NCBI RefSeq assembly: GCF_004138325.1
Contig: NZ_SBLB01000011.1
Coordinates: forward strand, 62,001 to 126,000
Reading direction: 5' to 3'
Source of the DNA: Spirosoma sordidisoli
GTDB lineage: Bacteria; Bacteroidota; Bacteroidia; Cytophagales; Spirosomataceae
DNA length: 64,000 nucleotides
Positions 17,249 to 26,091 of this stretch are shown piece by piece; within the stretch, counting starts at the first letter, position 1, and every line of letters starts with the position of its first letter. Made by a program: the position numbers and the translations under genes. The notes beneath the pieces were generated by a model. That model was not told where the DNA came from. It ran no database searches and saw only the letters and a list, made by a program, of their open reading frames with translations.

Positions 17249-17262
17249 GTCCGTTAACGGAC
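17249..17262. promoter_or_regulatory. Perfect 14-bp palindrome in a divergent intergenic region
   Basis: GTCCGTTAACGGAC is its own reverse complement. It lies in the 316-bp gap (17101-17416) between the divergent 97-residue gene and the epimerase gene, about 150 bp from each. Partial echoes (CAGTTACGGACATGG, CATCCGTAAAG) follow at 17273-17306. A dimeric repressor site would look like this. Otherwise the gap holds an AT-rich stretch near 17345-17400 likely to carry the promoter of the epimerase gene. Confidence 0.4.
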
Positions 17263-17416
17263 GCGGGCCGTTCAGTTACGGACATGGTTGGCCGGCCATC
17301 CGTAAAGTTGTGACAGTCAGTTGGTGATGTGTTGCGTTAGCATACGTTTTTACTAAAATGTCGAACAATCTAGGTACGTTCAGATTTATTAATCTGTACA
17401 GACTGTCCCTCATTCT

Positions 17417-18448
17417 ATGCCGTTCCTGATTACGCAAGAACCATTTGGTCCACTGGCGACCGACACCCAGCCACTCACTGAATATCTGCTGGAACATACC
17501 GAAACCGGTGAATTTATTTCAATCATCCCGGCCTATGGAGGCATTCTTCGGCGTCTTGTGCTCCGGAAGGGAAACGATTTGTATGCCCTGCTGAAAAGTC
17601 CCGAATCACCACAGGCACTCCTGGCCGATGAGACCTACGCCAGTGCGTTCCTGTTTCCGTTTGCCAGCCGCATCCGACATGGCATCTACTCGTTTGAGGG
17701 GCAGGACTACGCCCTGAAAATGAACGAGGGTAGCCGCGACAACGCGCTGCACGGCTTTGTACACGGCCGCGAGTTCACGGTTATCGACCAGGATACCAGC
17801 CCGACCCATGCCCAGCTGACCATCCGTTATACCTACGAAGGCGACACGGTTGGCTACCCGTTTCCGTTTACCATGACGATCACGTACGAGCTGGTTCAGG
17901 GCGACCAGCTCCGGCTCGGCAGTAACTACACCCAGGACCGGATGTGTGCGCTGCGGGTCAGCTACGAGATTATCAACACGGGCACTACGGCCTGTCCGGC
18001 TGCCTTCGGCTGGCACCCTTACTTCATGTTCACCGAAGAATCGGTCGATAACATGACCCTGTCACTGCCGGCCCGCATGCCGATCGTACTCGATGGCAAC
18101 ATGATCCCCAACGGGCGGCTCGGCCTGCTGAATGCGGAGACCATACCCCTGAAAGATGTTCAGCTCGATAGCCCGTTTGCTATCGAGCCAACCGGCATAC
18201 CTGCCGAAGGGGACCCTTTCGCCGAAACCATGCTTACCTCACTCCGCACGGGCGTTCGGCTGATTATAGGTCAGCAGACCGGCCCCGGAAAACTTAACTA
18301 CCTGGTCTGCTACACCCCCGGCCGGCGCGACAGCGTGGCGATCGAACCCCAGACCAGCAACGTAAACGCGTTCAACAACGGCGAAGGACTTGCCGTGCTG
18401 GACCCCGGCGATGCGCTGTCAGGCTCCATGTGGGTGCGACTCGATTAA
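17417..18448 (+). CDS. Aldose 1-epimerase family protein
   Basis: A 343-residue galactose-mutarotase-fold protein. The catalytic histidines can be placed in NALHGFVHGREF (near 112) and GWHPYFM (near 200), and the general-base glutamate in VAIEPQTSNVNAFN (near 311). It interconverts anomers of aldoses (galactose, glucose or a phosphorylated sugar). Given galK elsewhere in the window a role as galactose mutarotase is plausible, but the family is broad. It is a single gene, convergent with the acylase gene across 49 bp. Confidence 0.85.
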   Translation: MPFLITQEPFGPLATDTQPLTEYLLEHTETGEFISIIPAYGGILRRLVLRKGNDLYALLKSPESPQALLADETYASAFLFPFASRIRHGIYSFEGQDYALKMNEGSRDNALHGFVHGREFTVIDQDTSPTHAQLTIRYTYEGDTVGYPFPFTMTITYELVQGDQLRLGSNYTQDRMCALRVSYEIINTGTTACPAAFGWHPYFMFTEESVDNMTLSLPARMPIVLDGNMIPNGRLGLLNAETIPLKDVQLDSPFAIEPTGIPAEGDPFAETMLTSLRTGVRLIIGQQTGPGKLNYLVCYTPGRRDSVAIEPQTSNVNAFNNGEGLAVLDPGDALSGSMWVRLD

Positions 18449-18497
18449 CCAGCTTGGCGGCCAGCTTCCTGCGCGAAACCCACCCCGGTGAGTCGGC

Positions 18498-20714
18498 CTA
18501 CTTCTCACCCGGGTGGTACGTCTTTTCGACGTGTTGCTGCACCTCTTCCGGGTAGAACCATACATCTTTGAACTGACCTTCGCAGTAAAGCGGGGCCTGG
18601 TCGGTGAAGTGGGTTTCGCCGGGGCGGCTGCTCTGGCCACCCGTAACTACGGAACGGGCTTTCACCCGCTTACCAAACTCGACTACGGCCACAAAGCTGT
18701 TCCCTACGCTGCCGTACCGCTTTTTGGTACCGGGATAGGTACGGGCCGCGAAAGCCGCCAGCGACCCCCAGGCCGATGAAGTAAAGCCAACCGGAATGCT
18801 GGGCTTCAGATCGTCATACGATTCCTGGGTTTTACCCGTCAGGCGCTGGTAGCGGTTGATGTCGCCCCAGGGCGTTTTCCAGCTGCCGAAGTCGCGCGTG
18901 AGGTCTTTGAGTACGTCGGCCAGAGCCGTTACCTTTTCCTGGGGCGTAGTGGCTTTGATGGTGAAAGCACTCAGGCTCAGGTTGTCGAACCGCTGGTCGC
19001 CAGCCGCCCGGCTCCGGGCCAGCCGCTGAATCTTCTCGCCCCATAGTATAGCCAGGGTCTGACCAATCGAAGCCGTTCCATATGATCGGTTCCAGTCTTT
19101 CAGTACCTGAACAGCATCGGCCAGGTCTTTCGACTGGTTTACGGCATCGCCCGAAACGCTCTGATAAGCCGTAAACAGGGGAGGCAGGAGATCGTCGAAA
19201 GCCACCAGGTGCGGGTCGTTGGCGGCTGCAATCAGTGTGTCGAGCGTATAAAGCGATTTACGGCTCAGCACACGAACGGCATTGATCCCCCGGTAATTCT
19301 CGGCATCGGGGGCCATATAAGCCGGAAATTTGGTTTTGTCGGGGCTGCTGTTACCCGATACCGTAAAGGGCGTAGCGTTGCAGTTCTGGATCCAGCCGCT
19401 GGCCGGGTTACGGACCTGCACAATCTCATCGACCGAGTGCAGCCCTTTCCAGTCGGTGGCGGGATTACTCCCGTCAACGGGCTGTTCCCAGTCGAACCGG
19501 GTATCCCGGCGGGGCATGAAATTACCGTGCCAGTACGCAATGGTGCCGTCGCGATCGGCGAAGATGGTGTTGTTCGACGCGTTTCCGTTCAGCTTCATCA
19601 CCTCTTTGTAGCTGGCATAGCCCGTTGCTTTCGTGCGCAGATACGACTGCGACAGCGCATTCAGGGGCGTATTCATCATGTTGATGGCAATCCATTTTCC
19701 ATCCTTTTCCCCGGCAATGGGGCCGTGCTGGGTGAAATACATGGTGAAGTCTTTATACTGCATTCCCGTACCCGACTTGTAGGGCAGCCGCACTTGCTGC
19801 GTCCGTACCCGCTTCAGGGCATCCCCGTATTTGTAGTATAAAGTATTCCCTTTTTTCTCGATCGTTTCCAGGTATTCGTCCATCGAGTCGGCGTAGCTGG
19901 TCGTATGCATCCAGCCGCAGTTTTCGTTGAAGCCCTGGTAAATAAAGAACTGGCCCCAGGTTACGGCTCCGTACGCGTTCAGCCCGGCCTGGCTGATCAT
20001 GTGTACCTCCGATCGGAAGTAGAACGAGGTATGCGGGTTTATCAGCAGCAGCGCGTTTCCGGTGGCGCTCCGGGCGGGGGCAATGGCGAAGCCGTTCGAG
20101 CCGATGGATTCGCGTTCGTAGTGATCGAAGCGGGGGTTCCAGGATGTCGACTTCCGCTGTTCGTAGAATGCTTTCAGTCGCTCGGTCGATACCACGCTGA
20201 TATTGCCGCCAATACTGCCTTCGCTGAACATGAGTGGCATCCAGGGCTGAAAACGGGTCAGCAGCCGGGGCTTAACGTCGGGGTGAGTATAGAGGTAATA
20301 GTTGGCCCCATCGGCAAACGCATCGAGCAGCTGCTTCATCCAGACCGGGCTTTTTTTGTAAATAGCGATGGCCTGGGTAGTGTCCATGAACAGCCGCGCC
20401 CGCAGATCGTGGTACAGCGCCGACTCCCCTTCTACTTCGGCCAGCCGACCTATTGAGGTAATGTAATTTTCCTCGACCCGGCCAAAATCATCTTCGCACT
20501 GGGTAAACAGCAGCCCGAACACGACATCGGCATCCGTTTTACCGTAAATGTGCGGAATACCCCAGGTGTCGCGGGTAATGGTAACCTGTTTCGCTCGTTG
20601 CTGCCAGCGCGCCAGCTCGGCTTTGGTAAACGACTGGGCGTGAAGTACGGTAGAACTCAGAACGATGATCAGGCTTCCGGCGAAGCTGACCCAGGTTGAT
20701 CGAAAGTAACGCAT
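18498..20714 (-). CDS. Exported penicillin acylase-type Ntn hydrolase
   Basis: A 738-residue protein with a signal peptide (about 1-27, ending VLHAQS). The family's N-terminal region appears as ITRDTWGIPHIYGKTDADVV (46-65). The self-cleavage site is the GSN of ESIGSNGFAIAP (G205-S206-N207); S206 would become the N-terminal nucleophile of the beta chain. Substrates of the family include beta-lactams, acyl-homoserine lactones and other N-acyl amides. Only 78 bp upstream on the same strand is an exported amidase, so both may act on amides outside the cytoplasm. The true substrate cannot be read from the sequence. Confidence 0.9.
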   Translation of the reverse strand: MRYFRSTWVSFAGSLIIVLSSTVLHAQSFTKAELARWQQRAKQVTITRDTWGIPHIYGKTDADVVFGLLFTQCEDDFGRVEENYITSIGRLAEVEGESALYHDLRARLFMDTTQAIAIYKKSPVWMKQLLDAFADGANYYLYTHPDVKPRLLTRFQPWMPLMFSEGSIGGNISVVSTERLKAFYEQRKSTSWNPRFDHYERESIGSNGFAIAPARSATGNALLLINPHTSFYFRSEVHMISQAGLNAYGAVTWGQFFIYQGFNENCGWMHTTSYADSMDEYLETIEKKGNTLYYKYGDALKRVRTQQVRLPYKSGTGMQYKDFTMYFTQHGPIAGEKDGKWIAINMMNTPLNALSQSYLRTKATGYASYKEVMKLNGNASNNTIFADRDGTIAYWHGNFMPRRDTRFDWEQPVDGSNPATDWKGLHSVDEIVQVRNPASGWIQNCNATPFTVSGNSSPDKTKFPAYMAPDAENYRGINAVRVLSRKSLYTLDTLIAAANDPHLVAFDDLLPPLFTAYQSVSGDAVNQSKDLADAVQVLKDWNRSYGTASIGQTLAILWGEKIQRLARSRAAGDQRFDNLSLSAFTIKATTPQEKVTALADVLKDLTRDFGSWKTPWGDINRYQRLTGKTQESYDDLKPSIPVGFTSSAWGSLAAFAARTYPGTKKRYGSVGNSFVAVVEFGKRVKARSVVTGGQSSRPGETHFTDQAPLYCEGQFKDVWFYPEEVQQHVEKTYHPGEK

Positions 20715-20792
20715 CAGGTTGGTAGTAGTTAGGTATTTGGCAGCTCCAAGCTAACCGATTCCGGACAAACAGTAAAACGTACGAGTTCCTGT

Positions 20793-22385
20793 CTATTTCG
20801 CCAGGACCGGAAACCGGCTGGGCGCCACCCGGTGCTGGGTGGCCTGTTCGTAGCTGTACGTTAGCCGGATCAGGGTGGGCTCGGCAAAGAGTCGGCCCAG
20901 GAACTGAATCCCAGCCGGTAAGTTGCCCGGAGTGTAGCCCATTGGAATGGTGAAGGCAGGCAAACCCGTTGCGGGGGCAATAAGCTGGCTATTATCTCCT
21001 TTATAACCGGCCGCATCGCCTACCCGCGCGGGTGGGTAGTTCCAGGTCGGGTAAATCAGGGCATCGAGCTGCTGGCGGTCCATCGCGGCTTCGATAGCGC
21101 TGCGGTAGGCAATCCGAAGCGGATCGGTGAAGGCGTCACCGCAGGGAATTTCAGGATGCACCGGTCGCCCCGAATGGGTTTGCTGGGTCAGGAGCCGGTT
21201 ACGCACGAGGTCCGAGTAGCCGCCTACCCGGATGATGTCTTCCAGCGTTTTGAGCGTATCCCGCTTAACGAAAGTCCGTAGATAGGTTTCTATATCGGTT
21301 CGGAAGTCGGCGCACCACTGGTTGGCCCGCAGCGAGTCCAGATTGGGTATGGTGACGTCGACGACCTGCGCCCCTGCCTGAACCAGATCGGCCAGGGCCT
21401 GCTCGAAGAGCTGTTTGATTTCCGGATCAATATGGTTGTCGACCAGCTGGCGCATCACCCCGATTCGGGCGCCCTGCAGGCCATCCTCCTGCAAAAACTG
21501 GGTGTAGTTGTCAGGGATTTTGCCCTGGCTGTGTTTCGTGATGGGGTCGCGGGGGTCGTAGCCCACCGTAACGGCCAGCACCTTTACGGCATCTTCAACC
21601 GTTCGGCACATCGGCCCGCCTACGTCATTGCGGGTATAGAGCGGAATGATACCGTACCGGCTCACCAGCCCCAGCGACGTCCGAAAACCGACCAGTGCGT
21701 TGTGCGACGCGGGCCCGCGAATGGAGTTGCCCGTGTCGGAACCCAGCCCGATCGTTCCCAGATTAGCCGCTACCGCAGCCGCCGTTCCTCCGCTCGACCC
21801 GGCCGGCACATGGGCCAGGTTGTACGGATTCAGCGTTTCGCCCCCGATCGAGCTCTGGGAATGCATAGGGGTAAACGCCCACTCGGCCATATTCGACTTG
21901 GCCAGTACGATGGCTCCGGCGTCGCGCAGTTTCTGCACCTGCCAGGCATCTTCGGTCGGCACGAATCCTTTCAGGGCCACGGAGCCGCCGGTGGTTTGTA
22001 GTCCCTTCGTGTTGAAATTGTCTTTAACGATGACCGGAATACCATGCAGTGGCCGCAGCTTACCGGTTTTCCGAAACTCGGCATCCAGCACCCGGGCGGT
22101 AGCCATCGCTTCGGGATTGGTAATGATGATGGAATTGAGTTTGGTCGGCTGGTCGTAGGCTTCAATCCGATCCAGGTAAGCTTTTACCAACTGTTCGCTC
22201 GTCAGCGAGCCCGTCCGAAACGCCCGATGAACAGCCGCGATGGTTGCTTCCGGCAGTTCAAATTCAGCTGCGGGCGCTTGTTTACCCTTGCGTTGCCCCT
22301 GAGCAACCGGATTCACCAATAAGCTTACCAGAAGAGCTGGCAGGACAATGCGTACTGAATGAAGCAAACGTAGAGATGATCGCAT
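20793..22385 (-). CDS. Exported amidase (amidase-signature family)
   Basis: A 530-residue amidase with a signal peptide (about 1-30, ...LLVNPVAQGQ). The Ser-cisSer-Lys triad is K121 (PVIVKDNFNT), S197 (PAGSSGGTAAAV) and S221 (GSDTGNSIRGPA); the usual Gly before the nucleophile Ser is Asn here. Such exported members hydrolyse amides or peptides of unknown nature. The ATG at 22385 starts the signal peptide; an open frame 22 codons upstream is not needed. The acylase gene follows 78 bp downstream, probably in one operon. Confidence 0.9.
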   Translation of the reverse strand: MRSSLRLLHSVRIVLPALLVSLLVNPVAQGQRKGKQAPAAEFELPEATIAAVHRAFRTGSLTSEQLVKAYLDRIEAYDQPTKLNSIIITNPEAMATARVLDAEFRKTGKLRPLHGIPVIVKDNFNTKGLQTTGGSVALKGFVPTEDAWQVQKLRDAGAIVLAKSNMAEWAFTPMHSQSSIGGETLNPYNLAHVPAGSSGGTAAAVAANLGTIGLGSDTGNSIRGPASHNALVGFRTSLGLVSRYGIIPLYTRNDVGGPMCRTVEDAVKVLAVTVGYDPRDPITKHSQGKIPDNYTQFLQEDGLQGARIGVMRQLVDNHIDPEIKQLFEQALADLVQAGAQVVDVTIPNLDSLRANQWCADFRTDIETYLRTFVKRDTLKTLEDIIRVGGYSDLVRNRLLTQQTHSGRPVHPEIPCGDAFTDPLRIAYRSAIEAAMDRQQLDALIYPTWNYPPARVGDAAGYKGDNSQLIAPATGLPAFTIPMGYTPGNLPAGIQFLGRLFAEPTLIRLTYSYEQATQHRVAPSRFPVLAK

Positions 22386-22492
22386 ACGGGGGGCTGGGCG
22401 AACAATATAACCGTATGGTAAAATTAGGGTTTGCAGCCACAACCCCGCCACCCAGGCACGATAAAAGCGGTATTTATTTTGTCCATTGACCT

Positions 22493-22669
22493 ATGGCCAG
22501 AATAAATAGTATAGAAGCTGTCCGGGCGTTTCAACAGATTCATCTTCTGCCAGAGCCCTCAGAAAAACCGCAGGTCACCCGACCAAAAAACCGTGGCCGC
22601 CGACAGCAAACGCAGTTTCTTGCTGCACGGATGGGATCGGTTGGCCCCACCCGCGCAGGAAGAAACTAG
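22493..22669 (+). CDS. Possible small basic protein (58 residues)
   Basis: A short plus-strand frame in the 284-bp gap between amidase and DUF4242 genes. It begins MARINSIEAVRAFQQIHLL and then becomes rich in Arg, Lys and Gln. The sequence ...TTTATTTTGTCC just upstream is close to a minus-7 box, and the stop codon lies directly beside the stop of the convergent DUF4242 gene. No family is recognised, and a chance frame is quite possible. Confidence 0.3.
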   Translation: MARINSIEAVRAFQQIHLLPEPSEKPQVTRPKNRGRRQQTQFLAARMGSVGPTRAGRN

Positions 22670-22942
22670 TTACTCCGCCGTTGTCGGATCGATAACGGTC
22701 TTTACTTCGTTGACGGCGTTGGCGGGAAAGCCACCCTGTTCGGCATGTTCCCGAACCATTTCTTCATCGGGAGCGATGTAGACGCAGTAAATCTTATCGC
22801 CCGTTACGTAGCTCTGTAGCCACTGAATTTGCGGTCCCATGGTGCTGAGCACCCCACACGAGGTTTGTGAAATTCCTTTCAGCTGATCGGCGGATAACGT
22901 GCCGGCGCCCGGAATGTCTCGTTCTATTACATATTTCGGCAT
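22670..22942 (-). CDS. DUF4242 family protein
   Basis: A 90-residue protein of the DUF4242 family: MPKYVIERDIPGAG at the start, then SYVTGDKIYCVYIAPDEEMVREHAEQGGFP and a C-terminal strand ending KTVIDP. The fold is a small ferredoxin-like barrel; one Streptomyces member binds nickel, but the function in general is unknown. No signal peptide. A DUF1059 gene lies 43 bp upstream on the same strand; the two small cytoplasmic proteins are likely co-transcribed. Confidence 0.85.
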   Translation of the reverse strand: MPKYVIERDIPGAGTLSADQLKGISQTSCGVLSTMGPQIQWLQSYVTGDKIYCVYIAPDEEMVREHAEQGGFPANAVNEVKTVIDPTTAE

Positions 22943-22985
22943 GGCGTGAACGGTTTGGCGAGGTGTTTACCGAATGCGCGATGGC

Positions 22986-23159
22986 TCAGGCCTCTTCGTG
23001 AATCAGGGACTTGAGCCCTTCGGCCAGTTCGGGCGTTACCGTTACGCCGTGTACGCTGCTGGCATGTTCAGCGGCCTGGGCCAGAATTTCCTCGTCGGTT
23101 TCGGCGTGGATTTGGGCGTTGCAGTCGAAACCGGCATCGCGGCAGTTAAGCGTTTTCAT
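22986..23159 (-). CDS. DUF1059 family protein
   Basis: A 57-residue protein, MKTLNCRDAGFDCNAQIHAE... followed by EEILAQAAEHASSVHGV. The CRDAGFDC and AxEHAxxVHG elements are those of DUF1059, a small family of unknown function. The two cysteines (C6, C13) and two histidines (near 32, 37) suggest a possible metal site, which is inference. It precedes the DUF4242 gene on the same strand. The 222 bp upstream (23160-23381) hold nothing else recognisable. Confidence 0.85.
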   Translation of the reverse strand: MKTLNCRDAGFDCNAQIHAETDEEILAQAAEHASSVHGVTVTPELAEGLKSLIHEEA

Positions 23160-23381
23160 GGGTGTCTGGAGATTAGGGTGAGCGGATCGTTTTGGGTGTT
23201 TGTCTCCTGCGTATGAAGCGCGGGGATGTACACCGAAAATACGGGTTTGTAACCGATGCCTTCTATCTAACTTATCGAAAGGTCATTGACCAGGCCTCCC
23301 CTACCGCTTACTAACAATACACTGACGCCCAGCCGCTAACCTATGAATACTTACTCATTTTACAACCGTTCAGGCGCGGCC

Positions 23382-24635
23382 TTATCCCTCCACGTAATTC
23401 ATGTCTTTGCTGAAGGTCTCTTCCAGAAAATTTAGAGCTACCAGCGAGCACAGCACCACTGTCCCACCGATCAGCAAGGGACCGTTGGTGAGCCCCAGCG
23501 ATGGCTTCAGCGAGACGAACAGCCAGGTAAGCGGCACCGTAGCTCCGCGCACAAAATTGGGAACCGACGTAGCCACCGTAGCCCGCAGGTTTGTGCCGAA
23601 AAGCTCAGCCGCCAGCACGATGAACAGCGTCCAGTACCCATTACAGAACCCCAGACCAACACAGATCAGATAAAACTGGCTGGTCTGGCTGATAGGAGCC
23701 AGCAGGTAGACCAGCATCATGGCAAACGACAGGAGAATAAAAATCCGGATGGCTTTTTTGCGGCTCTGCAGGCGCTGGCTCAGTAACCCGCTCACAATAT
23801 CGCCCACCGATTGACCGGCAAAAGCCAGCATCACCGCTTTACCTGCAACGATGGGTTCGGCCAGTCCGGCGTGTCGCCCGAACTCCGGCGAAAACGTAAT
23901 CAGAATACCGACCACGAACCATAACGGGATACCCATTATAATGGCCAGGGCGTACTTGCGCAGGCTCGGCGGATGGGTAATCAGCTTCAGGAAGTTACCC
24001 CGCTCGACCGGCTTTGATTTGAGCGTTTCGAACAGGCCTGACTCAAACACGTTGAAACGCAGCACGAGCAGCAGCAACCCCAGCCCGCCCCCCACGAAGT
24101 ACGACATGCGCCAGGCGAACAGATCGGCCACAAAATAGGCCGTAATGGCCCCCAGCACCCCCATCGTCGCCACCAGAATAGACCCGTAGCTCCGCAGCTG
24201 TCTGGGCAGAATTTCGGCAACGAGGGTGATGCCCGCCCCCAGCTCGCCCGCCAGACCCACACCGGCGATAAAACGCAGCAGGGCATACTGGTTCAGGTCC
24301 GTAACCATACCGTTAGCGATATTGGCCAGCGAGTACAGCAGAATCGACCCGAACAGGACCGACAGTCGGCCCCGCTTGTCGCCCAGCACACCCCATAGTA
24401 CGCCCCCGATCAATAGCCCTGCCAGCTGCATATTGAGCAGAAAAACGCCTTCGGGCAGCAGTTGCTCCTCCGATACACCCAGCGCTTTGAGACTCGGCAC
24501 CCGAACTACGCTGAACAGAAATAAATCATACATATCGACGAAATAGCCGAGCGCAGCCACCAGTACAGGCAGCTGAAGCAGATGCTGCCGCGTCGATTTG
24601 GGCGCGGTCGTGACTGAAGAATCGGGTAAAGTCAT
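23382..24635 (-). CDS. MFS transporter
   Basis: A 417-residue major facilitator with about 12 membrane helices. The loop 2-3 motif reads GVLWGVLGDKRGRLSVLFGS (near 77-96), the family's GDRxGR motif; a second charged loop lies near 205-215. It starts with GYFVDMYDLFLF in helix 1, as in sugar/organic-acid:H+ symporters. It is the last gene of the minus-strand group GH88 - OYE - SDR - Gfo/Idh - MFS, which suggests uptake of a sugar acid or of a product of the group's enzymes. The gap to the oxidoreductase gene is 81 bp. Confidence 0.9.
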   Translation of the reverse strand: MTLPDSSVTTAPKSTRQHLLQLPVLVAALGYFVDMYDLFLFSVVRVPSLKALGVSEEQLLPEGVFLLNMQLAGLLIGGVLWGVLGDKRGRLSVLFGSILLYSLANIANGMVTDLNQYALLRFIAGVGLAGELGAGITLVAEILPRQLRSYGSILVATMGVLGAITAYFVADLFAWRMSYFVGGGLGLLLLVLRFNVFESGLFETLKSKPVERGNFLKLITHPPSLRKYALAIIMGIPLWFVVGILITFSPEFGRHAGLAEPIVAGKAVMLAFAGQSVGDIVSGLLSQRLQSRKKAIRIFILLSFAMMLVYLLAPISQTSQFYLICVGLGFCNGYWTLFIVLAAELFGTNLRATVATSVPNFVRGATVPLTWLFVSLKPSLGLTNGPLLIGGTVVLCSLVALNFLEETFSKDMNYVEG

Positions 24636-24716
24636 GGGGTTTCGGAGTCGTTAGGGACGTACCCGTCTGCCGAGCAGGCGCAGCTGGCGCTGACCCGCCG
24701 ACGGGGTTCCGTGAAA

Positions 24717-26018
24717 CTAGACGGTGGTAGGTATTACGTAGGGGGCCCTGTATTTGCGGGTGAGCATAGCGTTCGCCTGTTTGTCGCCAATGAATACCTC
24801 TTTCTGCGGATCGAAGTCGAGGGTACGCCCCAGCCGGTAGGCAATGTTGCCCAGATGCGCCAGCGAAGAGGCCAGGTGCGCCGTTTCAACGGGACCGTTG
24901 AGCATTTTTTTGTCGCGGGCGCGGGCAGCATCGACGAAGTTTTTATAGTGATCGCCACCGGCGTTGCGAGCGGGGCCAGGTTCCCGGTTGCGGCCCAGGT
25001 AGGTTTTGTAGTCGGCGTAGCCGTTGATGACCATATAGCCTTTGTCGCCGTAGAAGATATTGCCGACTTCAACGCCGTCTTCTTTGTTGGTCATCCAGGG
25101 ACGTACTTCAAACTCAATGATCTTGCCCTGCTTCGGGTAGTGATAGGTAGAGGTAAGCACCTCGGGGGTTTCCTTGCAGTCGTTCCACAAAAATTTACCC
25201 CCCGCCGAGGTAATTTTTTCGGGCAGCCCCACGTCGAGTCCCCACATGCAGAGATCCGTTTCGTGAATACCCTGGTTACCGATGTCGCCGTTGCCGTAAT
25301 CCCAGAACCAGTGCCAGTTGTAATGAACGTAGTTTTTGCTGAACTCCCTTGCCTGAGCTGGTCCCTGCCACAGATCCCAGTCCAGCCCCTGCGGTACGGG
25401 CGAGTTGCCCAGATTACCGATGTCGGCCCGCCACTTATACACGGTGCCGCGCGCCATGTAGACTTTACCGATGAGACCATCGCGCAGGTGCTGTATGGCC
25501 TCCTGAATAGCTACCGAACTCCGCAGCTGTACGCCATGCTGCACGATGCGGTTGTATTTGGTAGCGGCTTCGATCAGTTTGCGCCCCTCGAACAGATTGT
25601 GGCAACCGGGCTTTTCGACGTACACGTCCTTTCCCGCCTGACAGGCCCAGATAGCCGCCAGCGCGTGCCAGTGGTTGGGCGTGGCAATGCTGACGGCGTC
25701 TATATCCTTGTCGTCGTAGACTTTGCGCAGGTCCTGTTCGGTTTTCAGCTTCCGCTTGTATTTGGCCTCAAAATCGGCCGCTCCTTTTTGCAGCACCACA
25801 TTATCAACATCGCACAGGGTGGCCACCTCTACGTTATCGAGCTTCGAGAAGCCGGCAATGTGGTCTTTACCGCGCCCGTTGATACCGATAACGGCTACCC
25901 GCAACCGGTCGTTGGCTCCGAAGGCTCGGCTTGGAATAATGGTCGGCAGCCCCAGCACCGCTGAGCCGGCCACGGCGGTCTGGATAAATTTACGTCGGGA
26001 GTAAGAAGGATTGGTCAT
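24717..26018 (-). CDS. Gfo/Idh/MocA oxidoreductase with a Tat signal
   Basis: A 433-residue NAD(P)-dependent oxidoreductase. The N-terminus MTNPSYSRRKFIQTAVAG is a twin-arginine signal (R8-R9), so the folded enzyme with bound cofactor would be exported. The Rossmann loop AVIGINGRGKDHIAGF (about 42-57) and the family's EKP motif (VYVEKPGCHN, near 130) are present, as is the C-terminal alpha/beta domain. Bacteroidetes have many such exported members near polysaccharide genes; some act on glycosidic linkages through transient oxidation. Neighbours (GH88, OYE relative, SDR, MFS) point to sugar-acid or glycoside breakdown. Confidence 0.9.
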   Translation of the reverse strand: MTNPSYSRRKFIQTAVAGSAVLGLPTIIPSRAFGANDRLRVAVIGINGRGKDHIAGFSKLDNVEVATLCDVDNVVLQKGAADFEAKYKRKLKTEQDLRKVYDDKDIDAVSIATPNHWHALAAIWACQAGKDVYVEKPGCHNLFEGRKLIEAATKYNRIVQHGVQLRSSVAIQEAIQHLRDGLIGKVYMARGTVYKWRADIGNLGNSPVPQGLDWDLWQGPAQAREFSKNYVHYNWHWFWDYGNGDIGNQGIHETDLCMWGLDVGLPEKITSAGGKFLWNDCKETPEVLTSTYHYPKQGKIIEFEVRPWMTNKEDGVEVGNIFYGDKGYMVINGYADYKTYLGRNREPGPARNAGGDHYKNFVDAARARDKKMLNGPVETAHLASSLAHLGNIAYRLGRTLDFDPQKEVFIGDKQANAMLTRKYRAPYVIPTTV

Positions 26019-26091
26019 GATCAGGAGGTTTAGGAAAACGGGTTGGTATTGAGCAGTCTAAAAGGTTATTTGTCTATCCTCGTCCATCAGC

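Noticed and set aside
18480..18513. Inverted repeat at the convergent ends of the epimerase and acylase genes
   Set aside because: A 12 of 13 bp stem exists but it overlaps the acylase coding end and has no T-run on either side; too weak for a terminator call.
24711..25964. Plus-strand open frame of 417 codons opposite the Gfo/Idh/MocA gene
   Set aside because: A complementary-strand shadow in GC-rich DNA; the minus strand encodes a complete, motif-bearing oxidoreductase.
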